Shown here one piece after another: positions 31,354 through 38,581 of a stretch of 40,867 bases of DNA. The stretch is from a virus. Positions within the stretch are counted from its first letter, which is position 1, and each line of letters opens with the position of its first letter. The notes below the pieces were generated by a model. That model searched no databases, was not told the DNA's origin, and was given only the letters and a program-made list of their open reading frames with translations. The stretch covers positions 1 through 40,867 of IMG/VR virus record IMGVR_UViG_3300045972_000372; one strand, written 5' to 3'. A program made the position numbers and the translations under genes.

Positions 31354-31901
31354 TGGCCGAAAAAAGAAAAAGTCTATCAAGGGCTGCCCGGTTCAAGGTG
31401 TTCAACCGGGACGGCTTCACCTGCCAGTATTGCGGACAACAGCCACCCAGGGTGGTCCTCGAGGTCGACCACATTGTCCCTGTCTCGGGCGGTGGATCCA
31501 ACCATGTCGAGAATCTCACCACGGCCTGCTTCGACTGCAACCGCGGCAAGGCGGCCCGCGGCCTCGAGGCGCCCGCCCCCATGGCTGCGGAAGAGAAGCT
31601 CGAAATGATCCGGGAGCGAGAGCTCCAGATCAAGGAGCTCAAAAGGGTCATGAATAAAGTTCAAACTCGGGTTTCATCTGAGATTAAATCCATCAACTTA
31701 ATCTATGAAAATAAGTTCTTTGCTTACCACTTATCCCAGGCTTTCCTTGACGGTAGCGTCAGGATGTTCCTCGAACGGCTTCCTTTCCACGAGGTGGAGG
31801 AGGCAATGCGGTTGGCATGCCTGCGGATTGTCGACCCCGCCAAGGCGCCCAAGTATTTCTGTGGAATCTGCTGGAACAAAATCAAGGGTGGCCAGGGATG
31901 A
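31353..31901 (+). CDS. HNH endonuclease
   Basis: A 182-residue protein. The ATG at 31353 overlaps the upstream stop. The HNH core is complete: C24-x2-C27, then EVDHIVPVSGGGSNHVENL with His40 and Asn54, and C59-x2-C62. The C-terminal half from about residue 100 is encoded by AT-richer DNA (31650-31745). HNH enzymes in phages may be homing, packaging-linked or free-standing nucleases. This one lies far from the terminase and inside the replication unit, which argues against a packaging role. Substrate unknown. Confidence 0.85.
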   Translation: MAEKRKSLSRAARFKVFNRDGFTCQYCGQQPPRVVLEVDHIVPVSGGGSNHVENLTTACFDCNRGKAARGLEAPAPMAAEEKLEMIRERELQIKELKRVMNKVQTRVSSEIKSINLIYENKFFAYHLSQAFLDGSVRMFLERLPFHEVEEAMRLACLRIVDPAKAPKYFCGICWNKIKGGQG

Positions 31902-32791
31902 GGGCTCGAAACATCAAACCCGGCATCTTCTCGAACGAAATCCTTGGCCAAGCCGATCCGATCTACACCCTCCTCTTCGAGGGCCTCTGGTGCTTGGCCG
32001 ACAAGGCGGGGCGCCTCGAGGACCGTCCGTTGCGTATCCGAGCGGAACTGTTCCCCTACCGTGAGGGCCTGAATGTTAACGGTTATCTAACGGAGCTGGA
32101 ACAGTGGGGGTTCATCCGGCGCTACGAAGCTGGGGGCGCAAAGCTGATCCAGGTGCTCAACTTCACCAAGCACCAAAGTCCCCACCACACGGAACGTCAG
32201 AGCCAACTACCTTCTATTCCAGATGATTACACTTTAACCGTTAAACCACCGTTAGGCTTGCGTGGAAATCCTCCTGATTCATTGATTCCTGATTCACTGA
32301 TTCCTGATTCATCCATTACCCCCCTACCCCCCGCAAGCGGGGGAGAGGCGCCCAAGGTCGCCTTCACGGGTAGGAAACCGAAAAAGGGTTCGATCGACGC
32401 CTTCATGGCCACCGACATGCCGAGGGAAGTCATCGACGCCGCGATCAGGCTCTTCGCTGCCTGGGACAAGAACGACCCCGATGGCCGGGAGATCCATTCC
32501 GCCTTCCCGCTCATGGTGACTCGCATGGCCGATATTATCGCCAAGCATGGACCCAACCTCACCGTCGACGTCCTCGAGCAGGGCGCCATGGATTACCTCG
32601 CCCAGCAGGTTAAGCGCCGGAAGGCCCCGCAGTATTACTTCGGGAATGAGCCACCCCAGGGTGCTGACAAGCCGCTCTGGAGGAGCTACGCCGAGGCCGC
32701 CTACATGAAGCGGAAGCTGGTAGCCCAGGCCACCACCCCCGCCCCCGCAGACCCACTCCTGATAGATTCCGAGGCACCCGTCTATGACTGA
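31898..32791 (+). CDS. Replication initiator-like protein
   Basis: A 297-residue protein; ATG 31898 overlaps the HNH stop. The N-terminal 105 residues (NIKPGIFSNEILGQADPIY, LTELEQWGFIRRYEAGG, LIQVLNFTKHQSPHHTE) match a winged-helix domain common in phage replication proteins. A disordered linker with three DSLIP-like repeats follows, then a helical C-terminal domain (AFMATDMPREVIDAAIRLF), which may contact the helicase. The DnaB-type gene follows directly. The DNA of the linker carries iteron-like repeats, as in lambda gene O. Role inferred from domain layout and context. Confidence 0.7.
   Translation: MRARNIKPGIFSNEILGQADPIYTLLFEGLWCLADKAGRLEDRPLRIRAELFPYREGLNVNGYLTELEQWGFIRRYEAGGAKLIQVLNFTKHQSPHHTERQSQLPSIPDDYTLTVKPPLGLRGNPPDSLIPDSLIPDSSITPLPPASGGEAPKVAFTGRKPKKGSIDAFMATDMPREVIDAAIRLFAAWDKNDPDGREIHSAFPLMVTRMADIIAKHGPNLTVDVLEQGAMDYLAQQVKRRKAPQYYFGNEPPQGADKPLWRSYAEAAYMKRKLVAQATTPAPADPLLIDSEAPVYD
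32077..32093 (+). repeat. Iteron-like doublet TAACGG-N5-TAACGG
   Basis: Two TAACGG copies start at 32077 and 32088, 11 bases apart, one helical turn. The same doublet in the opposite orientation lies at 32238-32254. They stand out in this GC-rich genome and fall inside the initiator gene. Confidence 0.5.
32238..32254 (-). repeat. Iteron-like doublet CCGTTA-N5-CCGTTA
   Basis: Inverted counterpart of the doublet at 32077-32093, again with 11-base spacing. Candidate binding sites for the encoded initiator. Confidence 0.5.
32275..32319 (+). repeat. Three 15-bp direct repeats with five TGATTC copies, origin-like
   Basis: TGATTCATTGATTCC, TGATTCACTGATTCC and TGATTCATCCATTAC follow one another directly. 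Exact TGATTC starts at 32275, 32283, 32290, 32298 and 32305. The array is AT-rich and encodes the DSLIP repeats of the initiator-like protein. Together with the TAACGG doublets it resembles a lambda-type origin within the initiator gene. Confidence 0.6.
32328..32343 (+). repeat. GC hairpin at the right edge of the origin-like array
   Basis: CCCCCGC (32328-32334) and GCGGGGG (32337-32343) around AA form a perfect short hairpin. It lies 9 bases after the repeats. It could be a strand-initiation structure. Confidence 0.45.
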
Positions 32792-34130
32792 TCGCATGCC
32801 CATCCCTGAAGATCCCAACGCAGAGCGGTCCCTGGTCTCGTGCGTTTACTCCGGCTTCCGGATGGCCGACGCAGACGCGCAGAAGGCCATCCTAGAGCTC
32901 GAGGGGGATGCTTTCCATGTTCCACAGGCCCGAGCGACCTGGACGGCCATGCTGGCCCTCTACAAGGCCGGGGAGCCCATCGACCCCATGACGATCCACG
33001 CCAAGCTCCAGGGCCTGAAGCTGGACGGCGTGGTCGGCGGCTACCGCGGGCTCATGGAAGTCCTGAACCACGACGAGTTCGGCAACGCGGCCCCACTGGT
33101 CCGGCGTCTAAAGGAGCTGCACCAGCGCCGGAAGATGATCCGGATGGCGGCCGAGCTCGACATCCAGGCCCGCGACCTCGTGGCGGATCCGGTCCAGGCA
33201 CTGTCGACGCACGCCTCGAGCGTGATGTCCATGAGCATGGGCAACCGGGACTACCCCCGGCGCTCCGGCCGGGATCTGGCCGCGCGGCTGGCACTGGGCG
33301 AGTCTTTCCGGCCGGGCGGGGCCGCGGGCAAGCTCCTCCGCCTTCCGATCCACCGCTGGGACGAGGCCATCGAGTGCGCCCCTGGGCACGTGATTGTGGT
33401 CGGCGCCCGGCCCAAGGTGGGCAAGACGGCCTTCGCTGTCGACGCCATGGTCAAGACGGCCTCCTGGGGCCACCACGTGGGCTTCGTGAGCCTCGAGATG
33501 GACAACGACGAGGTGGAGGCCCGCATCGCCGCCCGGATGACCGGCATCAACGCCACGCGGTTCGCCAAGGGGGAATGGACCCAGCACGAGGTGGGCGTCG
33601 CCATGGCAGAGACCGGCATCCTCGACCGGATGCACTGGTGGTGCCACCCCTCCGGCGTGTCGTGGGCGCGGGTGGAGGCAGAGATCCGGGAGATGGTCCG
33701 GCTGAAGGGCGTCACCGCGGTCGTCATCGACTACTTCACCCTCATCGGGAAGCCTGAAGGGGCCAAGGGGGCCACGGACGCCACCCTCTGGGGCCAGCTC
33801 TCCATGGCCATCAAGCGCCTCGCCCAGGAGCTGCGCATCTGCATCCTCCTCCTCGCCCAGCTCAACCGGCAGGGCGCCGATGGCGAGCCGAACAGCAGCG
33901 ACCTCCGGGAGACGGGCCAGCTCGAGCAGGACGCGAACGCGATCATCCTCCTCTGGAGGGAAGGCACGGCCGTCGTCACCGTCTGGGGCAAGGTGTCCGA
34001 AAATAGAAGCGGCCCGGCTGTGGGCAAGCGGGAGCTCGAGTTCGACGGGGGCACCTGCATCTTCAAGGGCGGGGACAAGGAAACGAAACCAGCAGGGGAA
34101 TCGGCTGTGGCCGGATGGGGGAAGCCGTGA
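32784..34130 (+). CDS. DnaB-type replicative helicase
   Basis: A 448-residue protein; ATG 32784 overlaps the initiator stop. The N-terminal domain has PNAERSLVSCVY and the usual helical region. The RecA-like domain has a Walker A at about residues 206-214 (GARPKVGKT; Lys replaces the common Gly), VSLEMDNDEVEARIAARMTG, a Walker B VVIDYF near residue 312, and LLLAQLNR with a SDLRETGQLEQDANAIILL end. It unwinds DNA at the fork and would be loaded by the upstream initiator. Family assignment is firm. Confidence 0.88.
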   Translation: MTDRMPIPEDPNAERSLVSCVYSGFRMADADAQKAILELEGDAFHVPQARATWTAMLALYKAGEPIDPMTIHAKLQGLKLDGVVGGYRGLMEVLNHDEFGNAAPLVRRLKELHQRRKMIRMAAELDIQARDLVADPVQALSTHASSVMSMSMGNRDYPRRSGRDLAARLALGESFRPGGAAGKLLRLPIHRWDEAIECAPGHVIVVGARPKVGKTAFAVDAMVKTASWGHHVGFVSLEMDNDEVEARIAARMTGINATRFAKGEWTQHEVGVAMAETGILDRMHWWCHPSGVSWARVEAEIREMVRLKGVTAVVIDYFTLIGKPEGAKGATDATLWGQLSMAIKRLAQELRICILLLAQLNRQGADGEPNSSDLRETGQLEQDANAIILLWREGTAVVTVWGKVSENRSGPAVGKRELEFDGGTCIFKGGDKETKPAGESAVAGWGKP

Positions 34131-34513
34131 GTGAAGTGCAACTGAACAGCCAGCAGATGGACCTGATCCTGGAGGTGGGCTGGGCCAACAGCGCCCGCGG
34201 GGAGGAGATCGTCCAGCGCCTCGACAAGCTGATCGAACTGTCGACACCCAGGGCACTTGTGACCAAGGATGGGGTCAACTGGACCGAGGCCCTGCCGCCC
34301 CCCGACTGGGAGGGGATCGCTGAGACCCGGAAGGGCCGGATCGAGCAGCTCGAGCACGACCTCCGGAACGCCCAGTTCGCGGCCGAGGCCCTCGTGGTGG
34401 TCCGGCAAACCATCCTTGGCCGGGCCGTCGACAGGGTCAAGGTGGCATGGAGCACGGGCGCCACGATCGACTGGGACCAACTCGAAAGAACCATCCGAGG
34501 AGAAGAGTCATGA
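34127..34513 (+). CDS. Unrecognised small protein after the helicase
   Basis: A 128-residue protein. GTG 34127 is preferred because it overlaps the helicase stop (GTGA) and follows a GGGGGAAG Shine-Dalgarno; an in-frame ATG lies at 34115. Mostly helical (GEEIVQRLDKLIELS, RKGRIEQLEHDLRNAQFAAE). No family recognised. Confidence 0.55.
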   Translation: MSEVQLNSQQMDLILEVGWANSARGEEIVQRLDKLIELSTPRALVTKDGVNWTEALPPPDWEGIAETRKGRIEQLEHDLRNAQFAAEALVVVRQTILGRAVDRVKVAWSTGATIDWDQLERTIRGEES

Positions 34514-35094
34514 CCGAAAACAATCGCCGCCAAGGAGACACCATCCTTCGCCTGGAGGCCCAGGTCAAGGAGCTCACCGACCGCTACGGCGGCTACCCGA
34601 GCTACGCGCAGATGCTGGACGAGACCGGCTGCATGATCCAGGAGCTCGTGAACGGACTGAAGGCCGCCGTGAGGCAAGGTGTCGACGGGGAAACCCTCGA
34701 ACTGATCCTGAAGTATCACCGGCCCGACGCCACCATGGCCTGGGAGCTGGCCATCATGCTCAAGGGCTCCAGGGCGCTCGTGGAGGATCTCCAGGGCATC
34801 GCCTACTACCCGGACCACACGACCCTCGAGTGCCTCACCTGCGGGTGCCGGGACACCGGCCTCGCCGTTCGCACCCGGATCATGAACCGAGGCTGGTGTG
34901 CGGAATGCGGGCCGCAACTGGGGCGCATGATCCCCGCCGCCCGGTCAGACACCAAGCAGGCCATCCTGGAGGCCGCCATCATGCGCGTGAGGGTCTGGGA
35001 GGGGCACAAGAAGCGGATGGCCCTGCCCGACGTCCCTGGGCACTTCATCATCGACCTTGAGGGCCTCGAGGCCGCCATCCGCGGGGAGGAGTGA
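34510..35094 (+). CDS. Unrecognised protein with zinc-ribbon motif
   Basis: A 194-residue protein with an ATGA overlap and GGAG about 9 bases upstream. The N-terminal half is helical (TILRLEAQVKELTDRYGG). At about residues 120-150 two Cys pairs (CLTCGC and WCAECG) form a likely zinc ribbon. It is the first of two consecutive genes carrying such a Cys pattern. Function unknown. Confidence 0.6.
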   Translation: MTENNRRQGDTILRLEAQVKELTDRYGGYPSYAQMLDETGCMIQELVNGLKAAVRQGVDGETLELILKYHRPDATMAWELAIMLKGSRALVEDLQGIAYYPDHTTLECLTCGCRDTGLAVRTRIMNRGWCAECGPQLGRMIPAARSDTKQAILEAAIMRVRVWEGHKKRMALPDVPGHFIIDLEGLEAAIRGEE

Positions 35095-35264
35095 TGGCCG
35101 AAAAGATGTCGGGCGCCACCAAGGTCATCAACGCCGGGCCGGGCCAGCCCTTCACCCTCGAGTGCCTCCTGTGCTCGTGGTGGTGGATCACCTGGAACCG
35201 GCACGCCGCCTGCCCAGAGTGCACCAAGACCAATATCGTGCCGTGGGCCGGGAGGATCCAGTGA
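35094..35264 (+). CDS. 56-residue zinc-ribbon protein
   Basis: ATG 35094 overlaps the previous stop (TGATG), with GGAGGAG upstream. The protein has ECLLCSWWWITWNRHAACPEC, a C-x2-C ... C-x2-C ribbon with three consecutive Trp residues between the pairs. The stop overlaps the next start. The zinc pattern and the tight overlaps support a real gene despite its length. Function unknown. Confidence 0.6.
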   Translation: MAEKMSGATKVINAGPGQPFTLECLLCSWWWITWNRHAACPECTKTNIVPWAGRIQ

Positions 35265-35455
35265 GCATGCAGAGCATCCGGAACCGCTACAACGTGCCCG
35301 CGAAGCGGGGGATGCGGGTGGTCTACACGGGCGGGGCGGGGCGGCGGGAGGGGGTCATCACGGGCTCGCGGGACACCCGGCTCCTGATCCGGATGGACGG
35401 GGAGGAGTCCAGTTTCCCCCACCACCCCACCTGGAAGCTCGAATACCCGAAGTGA
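35261..35455 (+). CDS. Small SH3/KOW-like protein
   Basis: A 64-residue protein; GTG 35261 overlaps the previous stop (GTGA), with GGAGG about 8 bases upstream. The sequence NVPAKRGMRVVYTGGAGRREG, followed by VITGSRDTRLLIRMDGE, looks like a short beta barrel of the KOW/SH3 kind. It ends the replication unit. Function unknown. Confidence 0.55.
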   Translation: MSMQSIRNRYNVPAKRGMRVVYTGGAGRREGVITGSRDTRLLIRMDGEESSFPHHPTWKLEYPK

Positions 35456-35479
35456 AATCGGTCAGTAGGACCGATACGA

Positions 35480-35531
35480 CAAAAGTTTGCACTTCCGGTT
35501 GACGAAATACTGTCGACAGTGCAAACTTTTG
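35480..35531 (+). promoter_or_regulatory. Promoter P3 inside nested inverted repeats
   Basis: CAAAAGTTTGCACT (35480-35493) and AGTGCAAACTTTTG (35518-35531) are perfect 14-base arms. Between them lie TTGACG (35499-35504) and, 17 bases on, CAAACT (35522-35527) within the right arm. The spacer holds ACTGTCGACAGT (35509-35520), a full copy of the GTCGAC family palindrome. The predicted start near 35534 coincides with ATG 35535, so the message may be leaderless. Confidence 0.65.
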
Positions 35532-35534
35532 GCC

Positions 35535-35990
35535 ATGACGAGATCAGCCGACGCCATGCCAAGGACGGGAAAGCTGGGGGGCCGTGAAGGCTCAAAGGGG
35601 CGACGACGGCTATTCGATATTGTGGAGGCGCTGAAGCCCCTGGGGCTCGAGGCGACACCGGCACAATTCGCTGAAGCCATAAGGCCATTATGCGAAGGCA
35701 GGTGGGCTTTAAGGCTGGCGAGCTCTGTGCTCGACACCATCATCCACGAGCACCGCCACCAAATGCTCATCAATCGCGTCGCCGCGGCCGGGTTCAAGCA
35801 GAACGGCTACGAGACCCGCTACTCCGACATCTACCCGACCTACCTGGAAGAGTGCCAGAAGCACGGGTTCATGCCCCTGAGCGTCAAGACCTTCCGCAAC
35901 CGCGCCCTCCGCCGCCGCACCACCTGGGACCGCCGTGAGACCCCCCGCAACATCGCCACCGGGACCGCCGATGCCAGCCCCACGACGTAG
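35535..35990 (+). CDS. Unrecognised protein heading the packaging unit
   Basis: A 151-residue basic protein. ATG 35535 sits at the predicted transcript start and has no Shine-Dalgarno; ATG 35556 also lacks one. It is helical (RLFDIVEALKPLGLEATPAQ, SVLDTIIHEHRHQMLINRVA), with KTFRNRALRRRTTWDRRE near the end, which may bind DNA. It overlaps the small terminase gene by 20 bases. It could be a packaging or late-gene regulator; no family recognised. Confidence 0.55.
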   Translation: MTRSADAMPRTGKLGGREGSKGRRRLFDIVEALKPLGLEATPAQFAEAIRPLCEGRWALRLASSVLDTIIHEHRHQMLINRVAAAGFKQNGYETRYSDIYPTYLEECQKHGFMPLSVKTFRNRALRRRTTWDRRETPRNIATGTADASPTT

Positions 35991-36711
35991 GCTCGACAAG
36001 AAGGTCCAGGTGCCAGGGCGCAAGGCCAAAGCCGACAAAGCACGCCTTGAAGGGAAAGGTATCGGTCACGCTGTCCGAAAAGCCAAGAAGGTCAAGGCAG
36101 TTTCGGCCACGACGCCTGCGAAAAGGACTATCCCGTGGGATGATATACGTCAACGCTACGTGCAAGGCTATGAGCGGCACGTAGACGGGTCGCCCGACCT
36201 CGTGCGCTACTATCCGACGCTCTTGGAGCTCGCATATGAGTTTAAGGTGTCACCGCACACTATAAACTCCCGCTGTGGCCGCGGGGAGTGGGCCGCCATG
36301 AAGGACGAGTGGCAGGTCCAGCTCCGGAAGGCCAAGGACGACGCTGCCCTGGCTGCGATCCATGCGAGCGAGCTGCGCATCCGTGGCAAGGCGCTCCGGG
36401 CCGCGGAGAAGATCATCGACAAGGTGGCAGGGGTGGAGGGGGACGAGACCGGCAACGTCCAGGGGTTCAGTGGGCTCCTTTCCGTCTGTGACCCATCCGA
36501 CCTAGCATCACTGTCCGCGGCCCTTCGGCGTGGTCAGGAAGTGGCAAATGTTGCCATAGGATTACCGAAGGACGGAGTGAAGGCGCCGACGAGCGACATG
36601 CCGGGCGCCGGGCAAGGCAACGGAAACCCCACGGGTCAGACAACGGTCTGGGCCAGAATGCGAGCTGCGCGGCAAGAAATCCTTGTAGGCGTCCGCGTCG
36701 TCAACGAATAG
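35971..36711 (+). CDS. Terminase small subunit
   Basis: A 246-residue protein. The Lys-rich N-terminus is followed by a helix-turn-helix at about residues 82-108 (YPTLLELAYEFKVSPHTINS, then RCGRGEW), the usual small-terminase DNA-binding domain. Helical oligomerisation segments come next (DDAALAAIHASELRIRGKAL, RAAEKIIDKV). It precedes the large subunit by two genes. Small subunits recognise the packaging site and start cutting. Assignment rests on the HTH type and location. Confidence 0.7.
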   Translation: MPAPRRRLDKKVQVPGRKAKADKARLEGKGIGHAVRKAKKVKAVSATTPAKRTIPWDDIRQRYVQGYERHVDGSPDLVRYYPTLLELAYEFKVSPHTINSRCGRGEWAAMKDEWQVQLRKAKDDAALAAIHASELRIRGKALRAAEKIIDKVAGVEGDETGNVQGFSGLLSVCDPSDLASLSAALRRGQEVANVAIGLPKDGVKAPTSDMPGAGQGNGNPTGQTTVWARMRAARQEILVGVRVVNE

Positions 36712-36719
36712 GAGCGATC

Positions 36720-37973
36720 ATGAGCGTGAAGTTCTATCCCTGCGGAGCCGCTGTGTCACCGGCCGCCGATCTACCCGATGCCTGCCCCATCCACGGGGAC
36801 GAGTGCACTGTCGACGCCGAGCACGACGCCGCGGTCAAGGCCTACGCCGAGAACGTCCTCTTGCCCACGATGCAGGCCGAGGCCGAAGCGAAAGCCGCGT
36901 CCGAAACCATTCTTGTTCGGCATGACGACACCGAGGCGAGCCTGCCTCACCAAGTGGAGCTGCCCGCGGAGAGTGGGATCGTCCTGCCCGACCCGGTGGG
37001 CTTCGAGGTGGAGCTGCCGAAGTGGGTGCCGATGGACGAGCCGTCCATGATCGCCCTGCACTGGTGGGCCAGCTTGGCGACCCACCTGAACGTCATGCTG
37101 CGCGTGTTCAAGGCGGAGCCCGGCGTCGACAACCACCGGGCCGTCTACCAGCTCGACAAGGCCGTGCGCTACACGGGCCAGATCATCCGGAAAACCCTGG
37201 GGACCGTGGTCAACGGCGCCGTGCAGGCCGCGGCTGTGAAAGCCGCCGAGGAGGCTGTCGACCTGAATGCGGGCGTGGGAGAGCACACCGAGCTCGCCGC
37301 CTGGACCATGATTCTCCAGACGGCGTTCGGGATCGCCTGCGTGCAGGCCGTGGGCCATGGCGCCCAGAGTGACCTTGCCCAGGAGACCAAGGAGGTCTAC
37401 GAGTGGTCCAGGAGCGCCTTTGAGAGCCGCATCCAGGACGCCAACGTGGCCAAGATCGTCGTCACCATCTGCACGGGAACGAACACCGGCACCGTGGAGG
37501 AGAAGATGGAGCAGTGGTCCCAGGCTGTGGCCAGGGCCGCGGAAGGCCTGCCCGACGGCGCCATCCCCGGCCTGGAAGAGGCCCTGCCCAAGTTCATCGA
37601 CATCCAGGGGGAGGACGGCACCATCCAGCGCGTGCCCTTCAAGCTCCTGGAGGGGGAGGAGGCCCAGGCGGCCCTGCGAGAGGCCGAGGCGGCCGTCTCC
37701 TTCAAGCTGGATGCCCAGGGCATGGCCGACGTGCAGAAGCTGTTCCAGGAGGCCCTCCGGCCCTTCGTGGGGCGCCCCGTATCCGCGGAACTCCGGGCCG
37801 AAATGCTCGAGGCCGTGAAGCACGTCGTCGACAGCCTGCCCCCGCTCGTCACCATCGAGAGCATCGAGAGCAGGGGGACCAGTGTCGAGGTTCGGCTGAC
37901 CGATGACACGTTGTTTCACCTGCACTTCGTGGACGAACAGGCTGACAATGAAGGGCCGGAAGCCGCGGTCTAG
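36720..37973 (+). CDS. Unrecognised packaging-region protein
   Basis: A 417-residue protein with AGGAG 6 bases before the ATG. The N-terminus has CGAAVSPAADLPDACPIHGD, then EC, a Cys/His set that may bind zinc. The middle is helical (HWWASLATHLNVMLRVFKAE, VNGAVQAAAVKAAEEAVDLN). The C-terminal 60 residues (LRPFVGRPVSAELRAEML, LTDDTLFHLHFVDEQ) resemble a small alpha/beta domain. It lies between the terminase subunits, so it is probably virion- or packaging-related. No family recognised. Confidence 0.55.
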   Translation: MSVKFYPCGAAVSPAADLPDACPIHGDECTVDAEHDAAVKAYAENVLLPTMQAEAEAKAASETILVRHDDTEASLPHQVELPAESGIVLPDPVGFEVELPKWVPMDEPSMIALHWWASLATHLNVMLRVFKAEPGVDNHRAVYQLDKAVRYTGQIIRKTLGTVVNGAVQAAAVKAAEEAVDLNAGVGEHTELAAWTMILQTAFGIACVQAVGHGAQSDLAQETKEVYEWSRSAFESRIQDANVAKIVVTICTGTNTGTVEEKMEQWSQAVARAAEGLPDGAIPGLEEALPKFIDIQGEDGTIQRVPFKLLEGEEAQAALREAEAAVSFKLDAQGMADVQKLFQEALRPFVGRPVSAELRAEMLEAVKHVVDSLPPLVTIESIESRGTSVEVRLTDDTLFHLHFVDEQADNEGPEAAV

Positions 37974-37984
37974 GGGAGCACGCC

Positions 37985-38581
37985 ATGGGTGCAGAGGATG
38001 AAGCCAAGGGGTTGACGTCCATCGTGATTCAGATGAACGATGCCGACGCCAAGCGGTTCGTGGACCTGTGGAAGCAGGTGTCATCCTGCGAGGTGGCCTG
38101 CAAGCTGGTCCAGGTGGACGCATGCTCGCTGAACGAATACCAGCAGCGCGTGTTCAATGCCTTCGCCCGGCACTGCCCGGACAAGGCCTACACCGGGAAC
38201 GCCCTGGACATCGACACCCTCATGGCCGCCATCGAGGCCAAGACACCCAGGCCCGACGCATCCCACGCATCCCTGGAGGTGGCCGCGGAGAACTGGTTCA
38301 AGTGCTACGGCGACCCCATGGGTGGCTCGCGCACCCGCTGGCATGTCACCCGCGACTACCGGGAGGAGGACCGGCTCTGGGACACCATGGCCAGGACGCC
38401 GCGGTTCCTGGAGAAGGCTGAGGGCATCATGGCCGAGCGCCACGAGCTGAAGGTGGCCGCCAATAAGGCCGTCCTGTCCTCCTCTGGGAGCAAGCGCGTC
38501 AACGTCCTCCTCGAGCTGGCCAAGGCTGAGGAGGGGCGCATCCAGGATCTCGATGGGCACGACGAGGACACCAAGGTATGA
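37985..38581 (+). CDS. Unrecognised protein upstream of the large terminase
   Basis: A 198-residue protein, mostly helical and acidic. It has NEYQQRVFNAFARHCPDKAY and RTRWHVTRDYREEDRLWDTM segments. Its stop overlaps the large-terminase start (ATGA), so both are probably made together. The ATG at 37985 follows a weak Shine-Dalgarno (AGGGGAGC). No family recognised. Confidence 0.55.
   Translation: MGAEDEAKGLTSIVIQMNDADAKRFVDLWKQVSSCEVACKLVQVDACSLNEYQQRVFNAFARHCPDKAYTGNALDIDTLMAAIEAKTPRPDASHASLEVAAENWFKCYGDPMGGSRTRWHVTRDYREEDRLWDTMARTPRFLEKAEGIMAERHELKVAANKAVLSSSGSKRVNVLLELAKAEEGRIQDLDGHDEDTKV

Noticed and set aside
31353-31901. HNH protein as a packaging partner of the terminase
   Set aside because: Packaging-linked HNH genes usually lie next to the terminase; this one is over 4 kb away, in the replication unit.
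32275-32319. TGATTC repeats as merely a protein repeat
   Set aside because: Not fully rejected: DSLIP repeats explain them at protein level, but the AT-rich codon choice, the nearby TAACGG doublets and the hairpin favour a DNA role.
35510-35519. CTGTCGACAG as a LexA/SOS box
   Set aside because: The E. coli box is CTGT-N8-ACAG; here the spacer is only two bases, and the sites lie mainly inside genes.
661-37820. High frequency of CTCGAG
   Set aside because: Mostly in-frame Leu-Glu written with preferred codons CTC GAG; no unusual flanking codons were noticed, unlike GTCGAC.
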